DNA from: Streptomyces humicola
Lineage (GTDB): Bacteria; Actinomycetota; Actinomycetes; Streptomycetales; Streptomycetaceae
NCBI RefSeq assembly: GCF_024436035.1
Contig: NZ_JANFNG010000008.1
Coordinates: forward strand, 170,417-234,416
Direction of reading: 5' to 3'
Length of the DNA stretch: 64,000 nucleotides
A program made the translations under genes and the position numbers. How positions within the stretch are numbered: the stretch's first letter is position 1; each line of letters opens with the position of its first letter. Shown here piece by piece: positions 1 to 7,043 of the stretch. Below the pieces are notes generated by a model. The model was not told the DNA's origin. It ran no database searches and was given only the letters and a program-made list of their open reading frames with translations.

Positions 1-85
1 CAAGAGCGACGGCTGCTGCTGCGGTCGCGGTGAGCACGGTGACCCGCGTGCGGCTTGCGGGTTTGGGGCGACGGTGGGACGCCAC
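1..85 (-). CDS. Secreted cell-wall hydrolase-like protein (N-terminus only, cut by window edge)
   Basis: Only the first 28 codons are present, read from GTG at 85 toward the left edge. The peptide begins MASHRRPKPASRTRV and runs into an Ala/Val/Leu-rich stretch, which is a typical Streptomyces export signal: basic n-region followed by a hydrophobic core. A GGAG lies about 10 bases before the GTG. This N-terminus resembles those of streptomycete NlpC/P60 endopeptidases or resuscitation-factor-type hydrolases, and a ydaO riboswitch directly upstream is known for that class. The catalytic domain lies outside the window, so the enzyme class is an inference from the leader and signal peptide. Confidence 0.7.
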   Translation of the reverse strand, partial: MASHRRPKPASRTRVTVLTATAAAAVAL

Positions 86-111
86 GGGAGGCGAGCTCCT
101 TCTTCCTGCGG

Positions 112-236
112 CCGCCTACCGGGTGAGCTGTCGGATTCGGGCCGGAAGTAGCCCTACGACGTCTCACCGTGCCCTGGCCGGCACGGCCTGACGCCGATTC
201 ACCCCGGGAACGTTGGTTCCCCGGCTCCGAGCGTCG
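112..236 (-). ncRNA. c-di-AMP (ydaO/yuaA) riboswitch
   Basis: Read on the minus strand, the segment contains the hallmark ydaO blocks in order: a GGGGAACC hairpin followed by GGGGTGAATC near the 5' side, then GCCCGAATCCGACAGCT and GTAGGCGG near the 3' side. The element ends about 27 bases before the GTG at 85 of the hydrolase-like gene. In actinobacteria this aptamer binds cyclic di-AMP and usually lowers expression of peptidoglycan hydrolases. No clear U-tract terminator follows it, so the mode of control (early termination or translation block) cannot be told from sequence. Confidence 0.88.
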
Positions 237-331
237 GTGTCCCCCAGCATCAGTACCGGCGCATCGAACTCGGCGGTAACCCCCACTGTCATCCGGGTTG
301 GATGATCGACGGCGAGGAGGTTCGAGCCCTG

Positions 332-361
332 ACCCTAGTAACCGAGTTGTGATCGGATCAA
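332..361 (-). promoter_or_regulatory. Candidate promoter for the riboswitch-controlled hydrolase gene
   Basis: On the minus strand TTGATC (361-356) and TAGGGT (337-332) are separated by 18 bases. This fits the Streptomyces housekeeping pattern TTGAC-n16/18-TAGRRT. The start point would fall near 325 and give a leader of about 240 nt that includes the whole riboswitch. A second -10-like TTTAAT lies further up at 434-429. Confidence 0.5.
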
Positions 362-481
362 ATCCCTCAGCGGAAAAACTTCGCTCGCTGGCAAGTTCTT
401 TACACTGCTCGCACGCCCAGTGACGGGAATTAAACGGTGAGTTCGGCGAATGGGCCCACCAGGCCCCACCAGGTCCATCTC

Positions 482-499
482 GTGTGATGGACGTCACAC
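482..499. promoter_or_regulatory. CRP/FNR-type palindromic operator
   Basis: GTGTGA-n6-TCACAC is a perfect inverted repeat and contains the classic TGTGA-n6-TCACA CRP consensus. It lies in the gene-free region upstream of the riboswitch and hydrolase-like gene. Actinobacterial CRP proteins are known to control resuscitation-factor and cell-wall hydrolase genes. The site is far (about 120 bases) from the best -35, so a second promoter nearer to it, such as the TTTAAT at 434-429, may be the one controlled. Confidence 0.55.
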
Positions 500-710
500 C
501 AGCATTCCGCGCCGCTTTCATCGGCAACTCACAGCCGAAAAAGCCGCTTTGAGTGCCAGGACGCGCTAAACGTCCGAACTCGGACACTGGCGTCGCAGTT
601 GGCTTTTCCTGACGCGAATGACCGTTTCTGCGCCACGGGGCGGGCCGAAGGGCGGAGAACCGACGGCAGATGACCGAAATTGGCCGAAAGCGAATGGCTG
701 CAGGCCCGGA

Positions 711-2075
711 TCACCCGCGGGCGAGACGCCTCAGCAGCAGGGTGGAGGCCACCGGCCGCGCCCCGGCCCGCGCCACACCGTCGGCCACCTCGCGATCGGC
801 CGAGACGACGACGACCGGCCGCCCCGGCGGCTCGGCCCGCACCAGCCGGCGGATCAGCTCGTCCGCTGTCTCGCCCGGCTTGCTGAACAGCACCCGCACC
901 CCGCGCGGCGGCGCCAGCAGCACCGGCGCCGACAGCTCCGCACCGTCGAAGACGCACGTCACCTCGGCCCCGGTCTGCGCGGCGAGCACCGCGAGCCCGC
1001 CGAGCAGCCGCAGCCGCTGCTTCTCCAGCGGCAGCGCCGGATAGCCGGTCTTCGTCACGTTGTAGCCGTCCACCACCAAATGCGCCTGAGGCAGTGCCAG
1101 CAGCTGGTCGAGAAGGGCGGGATCGTTCTCCGACAGCGCCCGCTGCGCGATGTCCTTCGGGCTTATCGTGCCCGGCTCGACCGCCTCCACCGAGTCGGCC
1201 GGGCGCCCTGCGACAGGCGGCAGCGCAAGCTCCCTGCGCAGCCCCTGCGCCGCGTCCAGCACCGTGTCGAGCAACAGCCGCAGCCGCATGTCCTCCAGGC
1301 TGCGCCCCTCGCGTACCGCCCGGCGGCTGGCTTCGAGCGCCGACTCGGCCTCCGCGAGCCTGGACCGCAGCCTACGCGCCTCGCCCTCGGCGGAGGCGAT
1401 TTCGCTCGCCGCCGTGGCACGGGCCCGCGCCAGCTCCGCCTCGGCCTTGCGCAGCGCGGCCTGCCCCCGGCGGACGTCATTGGTGGCGCTGCGCAGCTTG
1501 CGCTGCAGGGAGTCGGCCTCCCGGCGCGCCTCCTCCAGCTCGGCGCGCACCTGCTGCACGTCGGACTGGGTGGTGGCGCGCAGCTGCGCCAGCTCCGCCT
1601 TGACCTGTTCCAGCTCCCTCGCGGTCTCCTCGCTCACCTGGTCGGCATGGGCGCGCTGCGCCTCCTCGCCCGCGGCGGCGACCAGCTTGGACCAGCCCGC
1701 GGGACGCAGCAGGTAGGCGGCGGCGGCGACGTCCAGCGGATCGGCGGCGGGCGGCGGGGTCCCGGCGTCGAGGGCACCGGTCAGCTCGGGCTGAGTCTCG
1801 CGCAGCCGGTCCGCGATGCGCTGCCGGAAGGCGGGATCGGTCTCGAGGGCGGAGGCGAGCGCGTTGGCGGCGAACTTCGCCCGCCGGGAGGGGGTGAACC
1901 GTGCGTACTGCCGCAGCTGGGCGGGGAGTTCGTTCGTGGTGAGCGAGCCGAAGGCGTCGGCCGCGAACGTCACCACCCGGTGGCGGACCCCTTCGGGCAG
2001 CGGCCGGTCGAGCGCCTCGTCAATGCCGCCGGCGCCTTCCGGCTCCGCCTGCGGATTGCCGCCCGTACGCTCCAC
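711..2075 (-). CDS. NYN (PIN-like, YacP-type) RNA-binding/nuclease protein with long coiled coil
   Basis: This 454-residue protein starts at GTG. The N-terminal part (about 1-130) is a conserved helical region. Residues about 140-265 are Ala/Glu/Arg-rich heptads typical of a coiled coil. The C-terminal NYN domain (about 333-454) opens with LVVDGYNV and keeps acidic residues in VFDGAE and SADREV, the pattern of PIN/NYN metal-dependent ribonucleases such as YacP/Rae1. The RNA target is unknown. It is followed downstream by the hydrolase leader and has the zinc-ribbon gene upstream, 59 bases away, which may share its promoter. Confidence 0.88.
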   Translation of the reverse strand: MERTGGNPQAEPEGAGGIDEALDRPLPEGVRHRVVTFAADAFGSLTTNELPAQLRQYARFTPSRRAKFAANALASALETDPAFRQRIADRLRETQPELTGALDAGTPPPAADPLDVAAAAYLLRPAGWSKLVAAAGEEAQRAHADQVSEETARELEQVKAELAQLRATTQSDVQQVRAELEEARREADSLQRKLRSATNDVRRGQAALRKAEAELARARATAASEIASAEGEARRLRSRLAEAESALEASRRAVREGRSLEDMRLRLLLDTVLDAAQGLRRELALPPVAGRPADSVEAVEPGTISPKDIAQRALSENDPALLDQLLALPQAHLVVDGYNVTKTGYPALPLEKQRLRLLGGLAVLAAQTGAEVTCVFDGAELSAPVLLAPPRGVRVLFSKPGETADELIRRLVRAEPPGRPVVVVSADREVADGVARAGARPVASTLLLRRLARG

Positions 2076-2134
2076 CAGTCACTCCCGTCGTGTCCTCCCC
2101 CGCCGTACGTCCCTATTGTCCCGCCGGTTGTGCG

Positions 2135-2416
2135 TCAGGCCCGCCCCGGCCCGTCGCCCTCGTCCGCCCCACCGCTGTCCGCCCCCGTGCCGGGACGGTC
2201 CACGAGCTCCACCTGGTCGGCGGCATTGCACCAACGGCAGCGCACGGACTCCACGGTCTCGCTGAGCACCTCGCGCTCCTCGACCCTCGGCTCGCCCGCC
2301 AGGTCCAGGTGGACGTACTCGACCACCCGGGTAGAGCGGGTCACGTCGAATCGGGTGAGGTTGCCGCAGAGCGTGCAACGCCACCGCGTCGTGGCCGTCT
2401 GAAGGGGGACCGGCAT
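2135..2416 (-). CDS. Small zinc-ribbon protein
   Basis: This is a 93-residue protein with two CxxC pairs (C14/C17 and C60/C63), which together can bind one zinc. The sequence between them is beta-rich and acidic, and the C-terminal tail is Gly/Asp-rich and probably disordered. The family recurs in streptomycetes but has no assigned function. It lies upstream of and co-directional with the NYN gene, so a joint role in RNA metabolism is possible but is only inferred. Confidence 0.75.
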   Translation of the reverse strand: MPVPLQTATTRWRCTLCGNLTRFDVTRSTRVVEYVHLDLAGEPRVEEREVLSETVESVRCRWCNAADQVELVDRPGTGADSGGADEGDGPGRA

Positions 2417-2445
2417 CGCTTCGTCTCGCTTTCGTCGTCCCTGTG

Positions 2446-2475
2446 CGTACGTCTACATCACGTACGTCTACGTCC
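2446..2475. repeat. 15-bp tandem repeat in divergent intergenic region
   Basis: The block CGTACGTCTAC occurs twice with a period of 15 bases (2446-2456 and 2461-2471), followed by a looser third copy (GTGTACGTGG). Each block contains the palindrome ACGT. It sits between the divergent zinc-ribbon and rhomboid genes, where a repeated half-site could be an operator, but no regulator is identified. Confidence 0.45.
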
Positions 2476-2653
2476 GTGTACGTGGCTCGGCGCCGCTGTC
2501 GCCCCTGCCGGCCGGCTTTGCGGCGGCAACCTCAGCTGGCCAGAAAAATGCGGTTGCGCTCCGGGTAACCCTACGGCCTGCGGCCGCCCTCGCGCTGGTG
2601 CACGTCGGCGAGGCTACCTATGACCGTTACGCCCGGTCCGTCATGATCGATGC

Positions 2654-3448
2654 ATGCTGCCGCGTTTTCCGGCGGGACGGCCGGCAGGCCGGTCCGCGCC
2701 CCGCCGCCCTCCCGTGGTGACCTACGGCCTGATCGGCGTGTGCACGGTGGTCTTCGCGCTGAGCCCGGTCTCGGGGCTCGTACCGTCCCGTGGCTCCCCC
2801 CTCGCGCAGAGCTGTGCGCAGGCGATCTACTTCGACCGCTGGGGCGTCATCCCCGCCGAGCTGTGGCACGGCCTGCTCACCGGATCCGCGCTGGGGCTGC
2901 CGCGCGGCTGCGACACGCCACCGCATCTCGCCAAATCGCCGTTCCTCTCGGTGCTCACCGCGCTCTTCGTCCACGGCAGCTGGCTGCACCTGATGGGGAA
3001 CATGCTGTTCCTGTACGTCTTCGGCGCCGGCGTCGAGCAGCGTCTCGGCCCGGTGCGCTACGCGGCCTTCTATCTGCTCGCCGGGTATCTGGCGACGTAC
3101 GGCTACGCCGTCGCCAACGCCGGATCGACGCAGACGCTGGTGGGGGCGTCCGGCGCGATCGCGGGCGTGCTCGGCGCGTATCTGTATCTGCATCCCAGGG
3201 CCCAGGTGACGAGCGTCTTCCCGTTCCTGTTCTTCCTGCCACTGCGGTTCCCGGCCTGGCTGGTCCTGGGGTTCTGGTTCGTCCTGCAGTGGCTGGCGGC
3301 GCGCACCACCCAGACCGGCCCCGGCGTCGCCTACGTCGCGCACATCACCGGCTTCGCCTTCGGTTTCCTGTGCGCGGCGGCGTGCTACCGACAGCGGTCT
3401 AAGCTTGGCGGCGCGCGAGCCCCGACCCGAGGAGAGAGCCAGCCGTGA
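2654..3448 (+). CDS. Rhomboid-family intramembrane serine protease
   Basis: The 264-residue membrane protein cleaves other membrane proteins within the bilayer. It carries the family signature HGSWLHLMGNM (107-117, with Asn116), the nucleophile Ser166 in VGASGAIAG, and the partner His230 in YVAHITGF. Six hydrophobic segments are visible, from about 22 to 244, with a large first loop (about 45-95). No good ribosome site precedes the ATG, so the message may be leaderless. The stop overlaps the GTG of the next gene by four bases (GTGA), which suggests coupled translation. Confidence 0.93.
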   Translation: MLPRFPAGRPAGRSAPRRPPVVTYGLIGVCTVVFALSPVSGLVPSRGSPLAQSCAQAIYFDRWGVIPAELWHGLLTGSALGLPRGCDTPPHLAKSPFLSVLTALFVHGSWLHLMGNMLFLYVFGAGVEQRLGPVRYAAFYLLAGYLATYGYAVANAGSTQTLVGASGAIAGVLGAYLYLHPRAQVTSVFPFLFFLPLRFPAWLVLGFWFVLQWLAARTTQTGPGVAYVAHITGFAFGFLCAAACYRQRSKLGGARAPTRGESQP

Positions 3449-3726
3449 TCACCGCGATCGTGCTCATCAAGACCAGCGTCGACAAGATCCCCGAGATCGC
3501 GGAGTCGATCGCCGCGCTCGACGGCGTCAGCGAGGTCTACTCGGTCACCGGAACCTACGACCTGGTCGCCATGGTGCGGGTGGGCCGCCACGACGACCTC
3601 GCGGACGTCATCCCGGGCCGGATCAACAAGATCCCCGGAGTGCAGTCGAGCGAGACCCACATCGCCTTCCGCACCTACTCCCAGCACGACCTGGAGGCGG
3701 CGTTCTCCATCGGCCTCGACAGCTGA
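3445..3726 (+). CDS. Lrp/AsnC-type ligand-binding (RAM) domain protein
   Basis: At 93 residues this protein equals a stand-alone RAM/ACT-like domain of Lrp/AsnC regulators and lacks the helix-turn-helix. The sequence has the beta-alpha-beta pattern with GVSEVYSVTGTYDLVAMV and a second half ending FRTYSQHDLEAAF. Such single-domain proteins form oligomers and bind amino acids, and may act by assembling with full Lrp proteins. The GTG start overlaps the rhomboid stop (GTGA). A metabolic sensor role is inferred only. Confidence 0.88.
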   Translation: MITAIVLIKTSVDKIPEIAESIAALDGVSEVYSVTGTYDLVAMVRVGRHDDLADVIPGRINKIPGVQSSETHIAFRTYSQHDLEAAFSIGLDS

Positions 3727-3742
3727 CGGTTCCCGTTCCCGT

Positions 3743-5110
3743 TCAGGACACCGGCACGCAACGGCCGTCCTCGGTGCGGTAGTTCCACTTGGCGCCGTCG
3801 CGCACCAGCTCGGCCACCGCGCCGAGGAACCGCTCCACGTGCTCGTCCGGCGTGCCGGCGCCGAAGCTCACCCGGATCGCGTTGAGCGAGCGCTCTCCCG
3901 GCTCCGCCTCGGGCGCCCCGCACTCGCCCGGCTCGTCGGGCTCGCTGCCGAGCAGAGTACGGACGAGCGGGTGCGCGCAGAACAGCCCGTCGCGCACCCC
4001 GATGCCGTACTCGGCGGAGAGCGCGGCCGCGAAGTGCGAACTGTTCCAGCCGTCCACCACGAAGCTGATCACGCCGACGCGCGGGCTGTCGTCGCCGAAG
4101 AGCGAGAGCACCCTCACCTGCCGGATGCGGGCGAGACCGGCGACGACGCGGCCGACCAGCTCCCGCTCGCGGGCGACGAGCGCGTCGAATCCGGCCTCGG
4201 TGAGCGCCCGGCAGGCGGAGGCGATCGCGTAGACGCCGATGACGTTGGGCGACCCGGCCTCGTGGCGGGCGGCGCTGGAATGCCACTCGACGTCCACGCC
4301 GCCGTCGTCCCGCCGCGCGACCTTCCTGCTGGCGCCGCCTCCGGCGAGGTACGGCTGCGCGACGCGCAGCCAGTCGGCGCGGCCCGCGAGCACTCCGGAG
4401 CCGAACGGGGCGTAGAGCTTGTGCCCGGAGAACGCCACGTAGTCCACGTCGAGTGCGGCGATGTCCACGGGGTGGTGCGGCGCCAGCTGGGCCGCGTCCA
4501 GCACGATCCGGGCACCGTGCGCATGGGCCGCGGCCGTCAGCTCCCGTACCGGCCACAGCTCGCCGGTCACGTTCGACGCACCCGTCACGCACACCAGCGC
4601 GGGGCCATGGGGCTCCCGGTCGGCGAGCGCCGCCTCCAGCGTCTCGACGGCCTGCCGCGGCGTGCGCGGCGCGGGCAGACAGGTGACGTCGCCGTCACGC
4701 CACGGCAGAAGCGACGCGTGGTGCTCGGTCTCGAAGACGTAGACGCGGGTCGCGTCCGGGATGACCGAGGCCAGCAGGTTGAGCGAGTCCGTCGTGGAGC
4801 GGGTGAAGATCACCTGGTCGTCCGGCCGGCAGCCGAGGAAGTCGGCGACCACGGCGCGGCTCTGCTCGAACAGGTCGGTCGACAGCTGCGACAGATAGCC
4901 TGCGCCGCGGTGCACGCTGCCGTAGTACGGGGCGTACGCGGCGACATCGTCCCACACCCGCTGCAGCGCGGGGGCGCTCGCCGCGTAGTCCAGTGCGGCA
5001 TAGGTGACTTCGCCGCCGGTGACCAGCGGCACGAGAACATCACGCCCCAGAACGGGCAGCGGGGCACAAACCGTCCGGCCGGAGGCAGCGGAAACGTCGG
5101 AAACGGACAT
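3743..5110 (-). CDS. Class-V aminotransferase (cysteine desulfurase-like), SAM-IV controlled
   Basis: The 455-residue PLP enzyme belongs to the NifS/class-V family. The PLP lysine is K231 in FSGHKLYAPFGSG, the cofactor aspartate and glutamine are in VLDAAQLAPHH (about 204-213), and TRSTTDSLN (103-111) binds phosphate. The chosen ATG has GGAG six bases upstream; an in-frame GTG at 5209 would add 33 residues but crosses leader sequence. The gene is downstream of a SAM-IV riboswitch and terminator, so it probably acts in sulfur amino acid metabolism, for example cysteine or homocysteine desulfuration. The exact substrate cannot be read from sequence. Confidence 0.88.
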   Translation of the reverse strand: MSVSDVSAASGRTVCAPLPVLGRDVLVPLVTGGEVTYAALDYAASAPALQRVWDDVAAYAPYYGSVHRGAGYLSQLSTDLFEQSRAVVADFLGCRPDDQVIFTRSTTDSLNLLASVIPDATRVYVFETEHHASLLPWRDGDVTCLPAPRTPRQAVETLEAALADREPHGPALVCVTGASNVTGELWPVRELTAAAHAHGARIVLDAAQLAPHHPVDIAALDVDYVAFSGHKLYAPFGSGVLAGRADWLRVAQPYLAGGGASRKVARRDDGGVDVEWHSSAARHEAGSPNVIGVYAIASACRALTEAGFDALVARERELVGRVVAGLARIRQVRVLSLFGDDSPRVGVISFVVDGWNSSHFAAALSAEYGIGVRDGLFCAHPLVRTLLGSEPDEPGECGAPEAEPGERSLNAIRVSFGAGTPDEHVERFLGAVAELVRDGAKWNYRTEDGRCVPVS

Positions 5111-5287
5111 GGCGAACTCCAGAAGAAAGCAGGCGAATTCACAGAGGCGCCGCACGGCGGCGGCATCGGAGGTGTTGAGGCCGCGCCCGAATCCATGTCG
5201 CACGAACACCCGGCAGCGCCGGACTCAGGATTGGGCGAGGTCCTGGAAACGGGGGCCGTAGGCCCCTATCGCATTCGCTTGCTCAAG

Positions 5288-5328
5288 AAAAACTCCCGCG
5301 ACAACCAGGACCCCTGGAGCTGCGCGAG
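5288..5328 (-). terminator. Regulated intrinsic terminator of the SAM-IV riboswitch
   Basis: On the minus strand CTCGCG (5328-5323) pairs with CGCGGGAG (5300-5293) around an inner CCAGG-n3-CCTGG stem, followed at once by TTTTTCTT (5292-5285). An alternative pairing, GGACCCCT (5334-5327, at the aptamer end) with AGGGGTCC (5315-5308), would break this hairpin. This is the layout of a transcription-terminating riboswitch with terminator and antiterminator. A further GGGGCC-n3-GGCCCC hairpin lies at 5252-5266 in the leader. Confidence 0.7.
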
Positions 5329-5445
5329 GGGTCCGCGCTTGCCATAAGCCCTGCTGCTTACGGCCTGGTCATCACCCGGGGCACCCCGCCACGGACGGAG
5401 GGTTGCCGGACAGCGGGCCGGGGCCTTTTCGCTGTCGCTCGTGAC
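5329..5445 (-). ncRNA. SAM-IV riboswitch
   Basis: On the minus strand the segment reads through the SAM-IV blocks in order: GGTCACGAGCGACAGCG, a CCCCGGCC/GGCCGGGG-like stem region, GTCCGGCAACCCTCC, GGGGTGCCCCGGGTGATGACC, a hairpin GTAAGC/GCTTAT, and GGCAAGCGCGG. SAM-IV aptamers occur almost only in actinobacteria and turn down sulfur amino acid genes when S-adenosylmethionine is plentiful. It is 218 bases upstream of the class-V aminotransferase and is followed by its own terminator. Confidence 0.9.
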
Positions 5446-5454
5446 CTGCGCAGA

Positions 5455-5482
5455 AGTATGCCATGTGATTGCGCGCCCGCAA
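5455..5482 (-). promoter_or_regulatory. Candidate promoter for the SAM-IV leader
   Basis: On the minus strand TTGCGG (5482-5477) and CATACT (5460-5455) are 16 bases apart, and the aptamer begins about 10 bases after the -10. The -35 abuts the trpD terminator hairpin at 5483-5511, so the riboswitch unit starts right where trpD transcription is expected to end. Confidence 0.45.
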
Positions 5483-5511
5483 GCGTGGTGTCCGCAGTGC
5501 GGACACCACGC
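5483..5511 (-). terminator. trpD terminator hairpin
   Basis: A perfect palindrome, GCGTGGTGTCCGCA followed by one base and its complement, lies 20 bases past the trpD stop. It forms a stem of about 13 bp with a three-base loop and no U-tract, as is common for Streptomyces terminators. Confidence 0.65.
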
Positions 5512-5530
5512 GTACGTCGCACCGCCGCGC

Positions 5531-6595
5531 CTATGCGTTGCTCGCCGCCACCCAGCGCTCCAGCACGCGCTGGGCCGCGCCCGAGTCGATCGACTCGGCG
5601 GCACGGGCGATCCCCGCGGCGATCTGCTCTTCGAGCGCGCCCCCACCCACCTCCAACGCCACCAGCGCGGCAGCCGAGTTGAGCAGCACCGCGTCCCGTA
5701 CCGGGCCCCGCTCGCCGGCGAGCAGCCGCCGCGCGACATCCGCGTTGTACGCGGCATCGGCTCCGCGCAGCGCCTCCACCGGGACGAGGTCGATGCCGAC
5801 GTCCCTCGGGTCGAACGTGGTCGGCTCGACCTTGCCGTCCCGCACCTGCCACACATGCGAGGTGGCGGTGGTCGTCAGCTCGTCCAGGCCGTCGTCGCCG
5901 CGGAAGACCAGCGCCGAGGAGCCGCGCTCGGCGAGCACTCCGGCAAGGATCGGCGCCATCCGGGCATCGGCGACGCCGGTCGCCTGGGCGGTGACCCGAG
6001 CCGGGTTGGTAAGCGGGCCGAGGAAATTGAAGATGGTCGCGATGCCCAGCTCGCGGCGAGCGTTGATCACGTGCCGCAGTGCGGGATGGTGCTTCACCGC
6101 GAAGCAGAAGGTGATCCCGGCCTCCTGCGCGACCTGGACGACCCGCTGTGGGCTCAACTCCAGGTTGACGCCGAGTCGTTCGAGCACATCGGAGGCGCCG
6201 CTCGACGACGAGGCCGCCCGGTTTCCGTGCTTGACGACCTGCGTGCCGGTGCCGGCGACGACGATCGCCGACATCGTCGAGATGTTCACCGTCTTGGCCC
6301 GGTCACCTCCCGTGCCGACGATGTCGACGGCGGGACCGGGGACCTCGATGAGGTTCGCGTGTGCGTACATCGTCCGTACGATCCCGGAGACCTCCTCGAC
6401 CGTCTCGCCCTTGGCTCGCAGGGCCACCGCGAAGCCTGCGATCTGGGCGTCGGTCGCCTCGCCGTTCATGATCCGATCCATCGCCCAGGCGGTGTCCTCG
6501 CCGCCCAGGTCCTGCCCTGCGAGCAGCGCGCTCAGCACGTCCGGCCAGGTGCGAGCCGCCATGGTGTCGCCTCCGGCTGGGGTCTGGGCGTTCAT
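5531..6595 (-). CDS. trpD: Anthranilate phosphoribosyltransferase
   Basis: TrpD joins anthranilate to PRPP in tryptophan synthesis. The 354-residue length is normal for the family. Family motifs are present: [17 protein letters not shown] (91-107, PRPP and anthranilate site) and [16 protein letters not shown] (121-136), with [10 protein letters not shown] in the second lobe. The ATG is at 6595; a second Met at residue 12 could also serve. The gene is alone, as is usual for streptomycete trpD, between the qcrB terminator and the SAM-IV unit. No attenuator-like Trp-codon leader was seen upstream. Confidence 0.96.
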   Translation of the reverse strand: MNAQTPAGGDTMAARTWPDVLSALLAGQDLGGEDTAWAMDRIMNGEATDAQIAGFAVALRAKGETVEEVSGIVRTMYAHANLIEVPGPAVDIVGTGGDRAKTVNISTMSAIVVAGTGTQVVKHGNRAASSSSGASDVLERLGVNLELSPQRVVQVAQEAGITFCFAVKHHPALRHVINARRELGIATIFNFLGPLTNPARVTAQATGVADARMAPILAGVLAERGSSALVFRGDDGLDELTTTATSHVWQVRDGKVEPTTFDPRDVGIDLVPVEALRGADAAYNADVARRLLAGERGPVRDAVLLNSAAALVALEVGGGALEEQIAAGIARAAESIDSGAAQRVLERWVAASNA

Positions 6596-6655
6596 GGTCC
6601 ACGCTCCTGGTCGTCGAGGTCTCCTGCCGGGGTCAGGCCCCGGGTGCTCCCGAGC

Positions 6656-6949
6656 CTAGCGGCGCGCACCCACCCGGCGACGCCACGCCCGCACTGCGGA
6701 CCCGGGCCGAGTAGCCCGAGTAGTCGGGCAGGTCGAGAGCGGGACCGTCCGTCCGAGCGCGGCCCGGAGCAGCAACAGGTCCTCCACGGTGACATCGGGG
6801 CGCATCGCGCCAACGCCGACCTGGTGAGAGACTGCCGGCGGGTCGCCGTGCTGGCCCCGATTCCCAAGGCACCCGGCGCGAGCCCGAGCGCCGCCGAGCA
6901 GGTGGCCTCGCTGCGGCAGGGCGGCCGCGCACGCCGAGCAGATCCGCAT
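6656..6949 (-). CDS. Possible small Cys-containing protein (doubtful)
   Basis: An open frame of 97 codons begins MRICSACAAALP, with a CxxC pair and a third Cys just before the ATG. It has a recognisable helical stretch, VTVEDLLLLRAALGRTVP, in the middle. Codon third-position GC is high. There is no ribosome site before the ATG and the Arg-rich C-terminus looks non-native, so it may be a decayed or frame-shifted gene rather than an active one. The rest of the 6596-6972 gap shows nothing else. Confidence 0.25.
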   Translation of the reverse strand: MRICSACAAALPQRGHLLGGARARAGCLGNRGQHGDPPAVSHQVGVGAMRPDVTVEDLLLLRAALGRTVPLSTCPTTRATRPGSAVRAWRRRVGARR

Positions 6950-6972
6950 CGTGTGGCACGGCTGAGTTCCCG

Positions 6973-7023
6973 GCCACACACCAGGGCCCGTGACCTTGAA
7001 GGTCACGGGCCCTGGTGTGTGGC
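6973..7023 (-). terminator. qcr operon terminator: perfect 23-bp hairpin
   Basis: Arms 6973-6995 and 7001-7023 are perfectly complementary over 23 bp around a five-base loop (TTGAA). The hairpin begins 21 bases after the qcrB stop. It has no U-tract but is exceptionally stable and should end ctaE-qcrCAB transcripts; being symmetric, it would also stop transcripts from the other side. Confidence 0.8.
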
Positions 7024-7043
7024 GTCAGCCGGGCGGCCGTCGG

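Larger units (their letters stand above)
241..710. other. Gene-free region between the hydrolase leader and the NYN gene
   Basis: Apart from the promoter and CRP-type palindrome listed separately, no convincing coding sequence was found. The stretch at 350-430 is noticeably less GC-rich than its surroundings, consistent with promoter DNA. Open frames crossing it are long only because of high GC and have no family resemblance. Confidence 0.6.

Noticed and set aside
618..2402. 594-codon plus-strand frame opposite the NYN gene
   Set aside because: Low-complexity Arg/Gly/His composition with no family resemblance; a by-product of GC-rich codons on the other strand.
5111..5209. 33-codon in-frame extension of the class-V aminotransferase
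   Set aside because: Lies in the riboswitch leader, lacks a ribosome site, and the downstream ATG has a well-placed GGAG.
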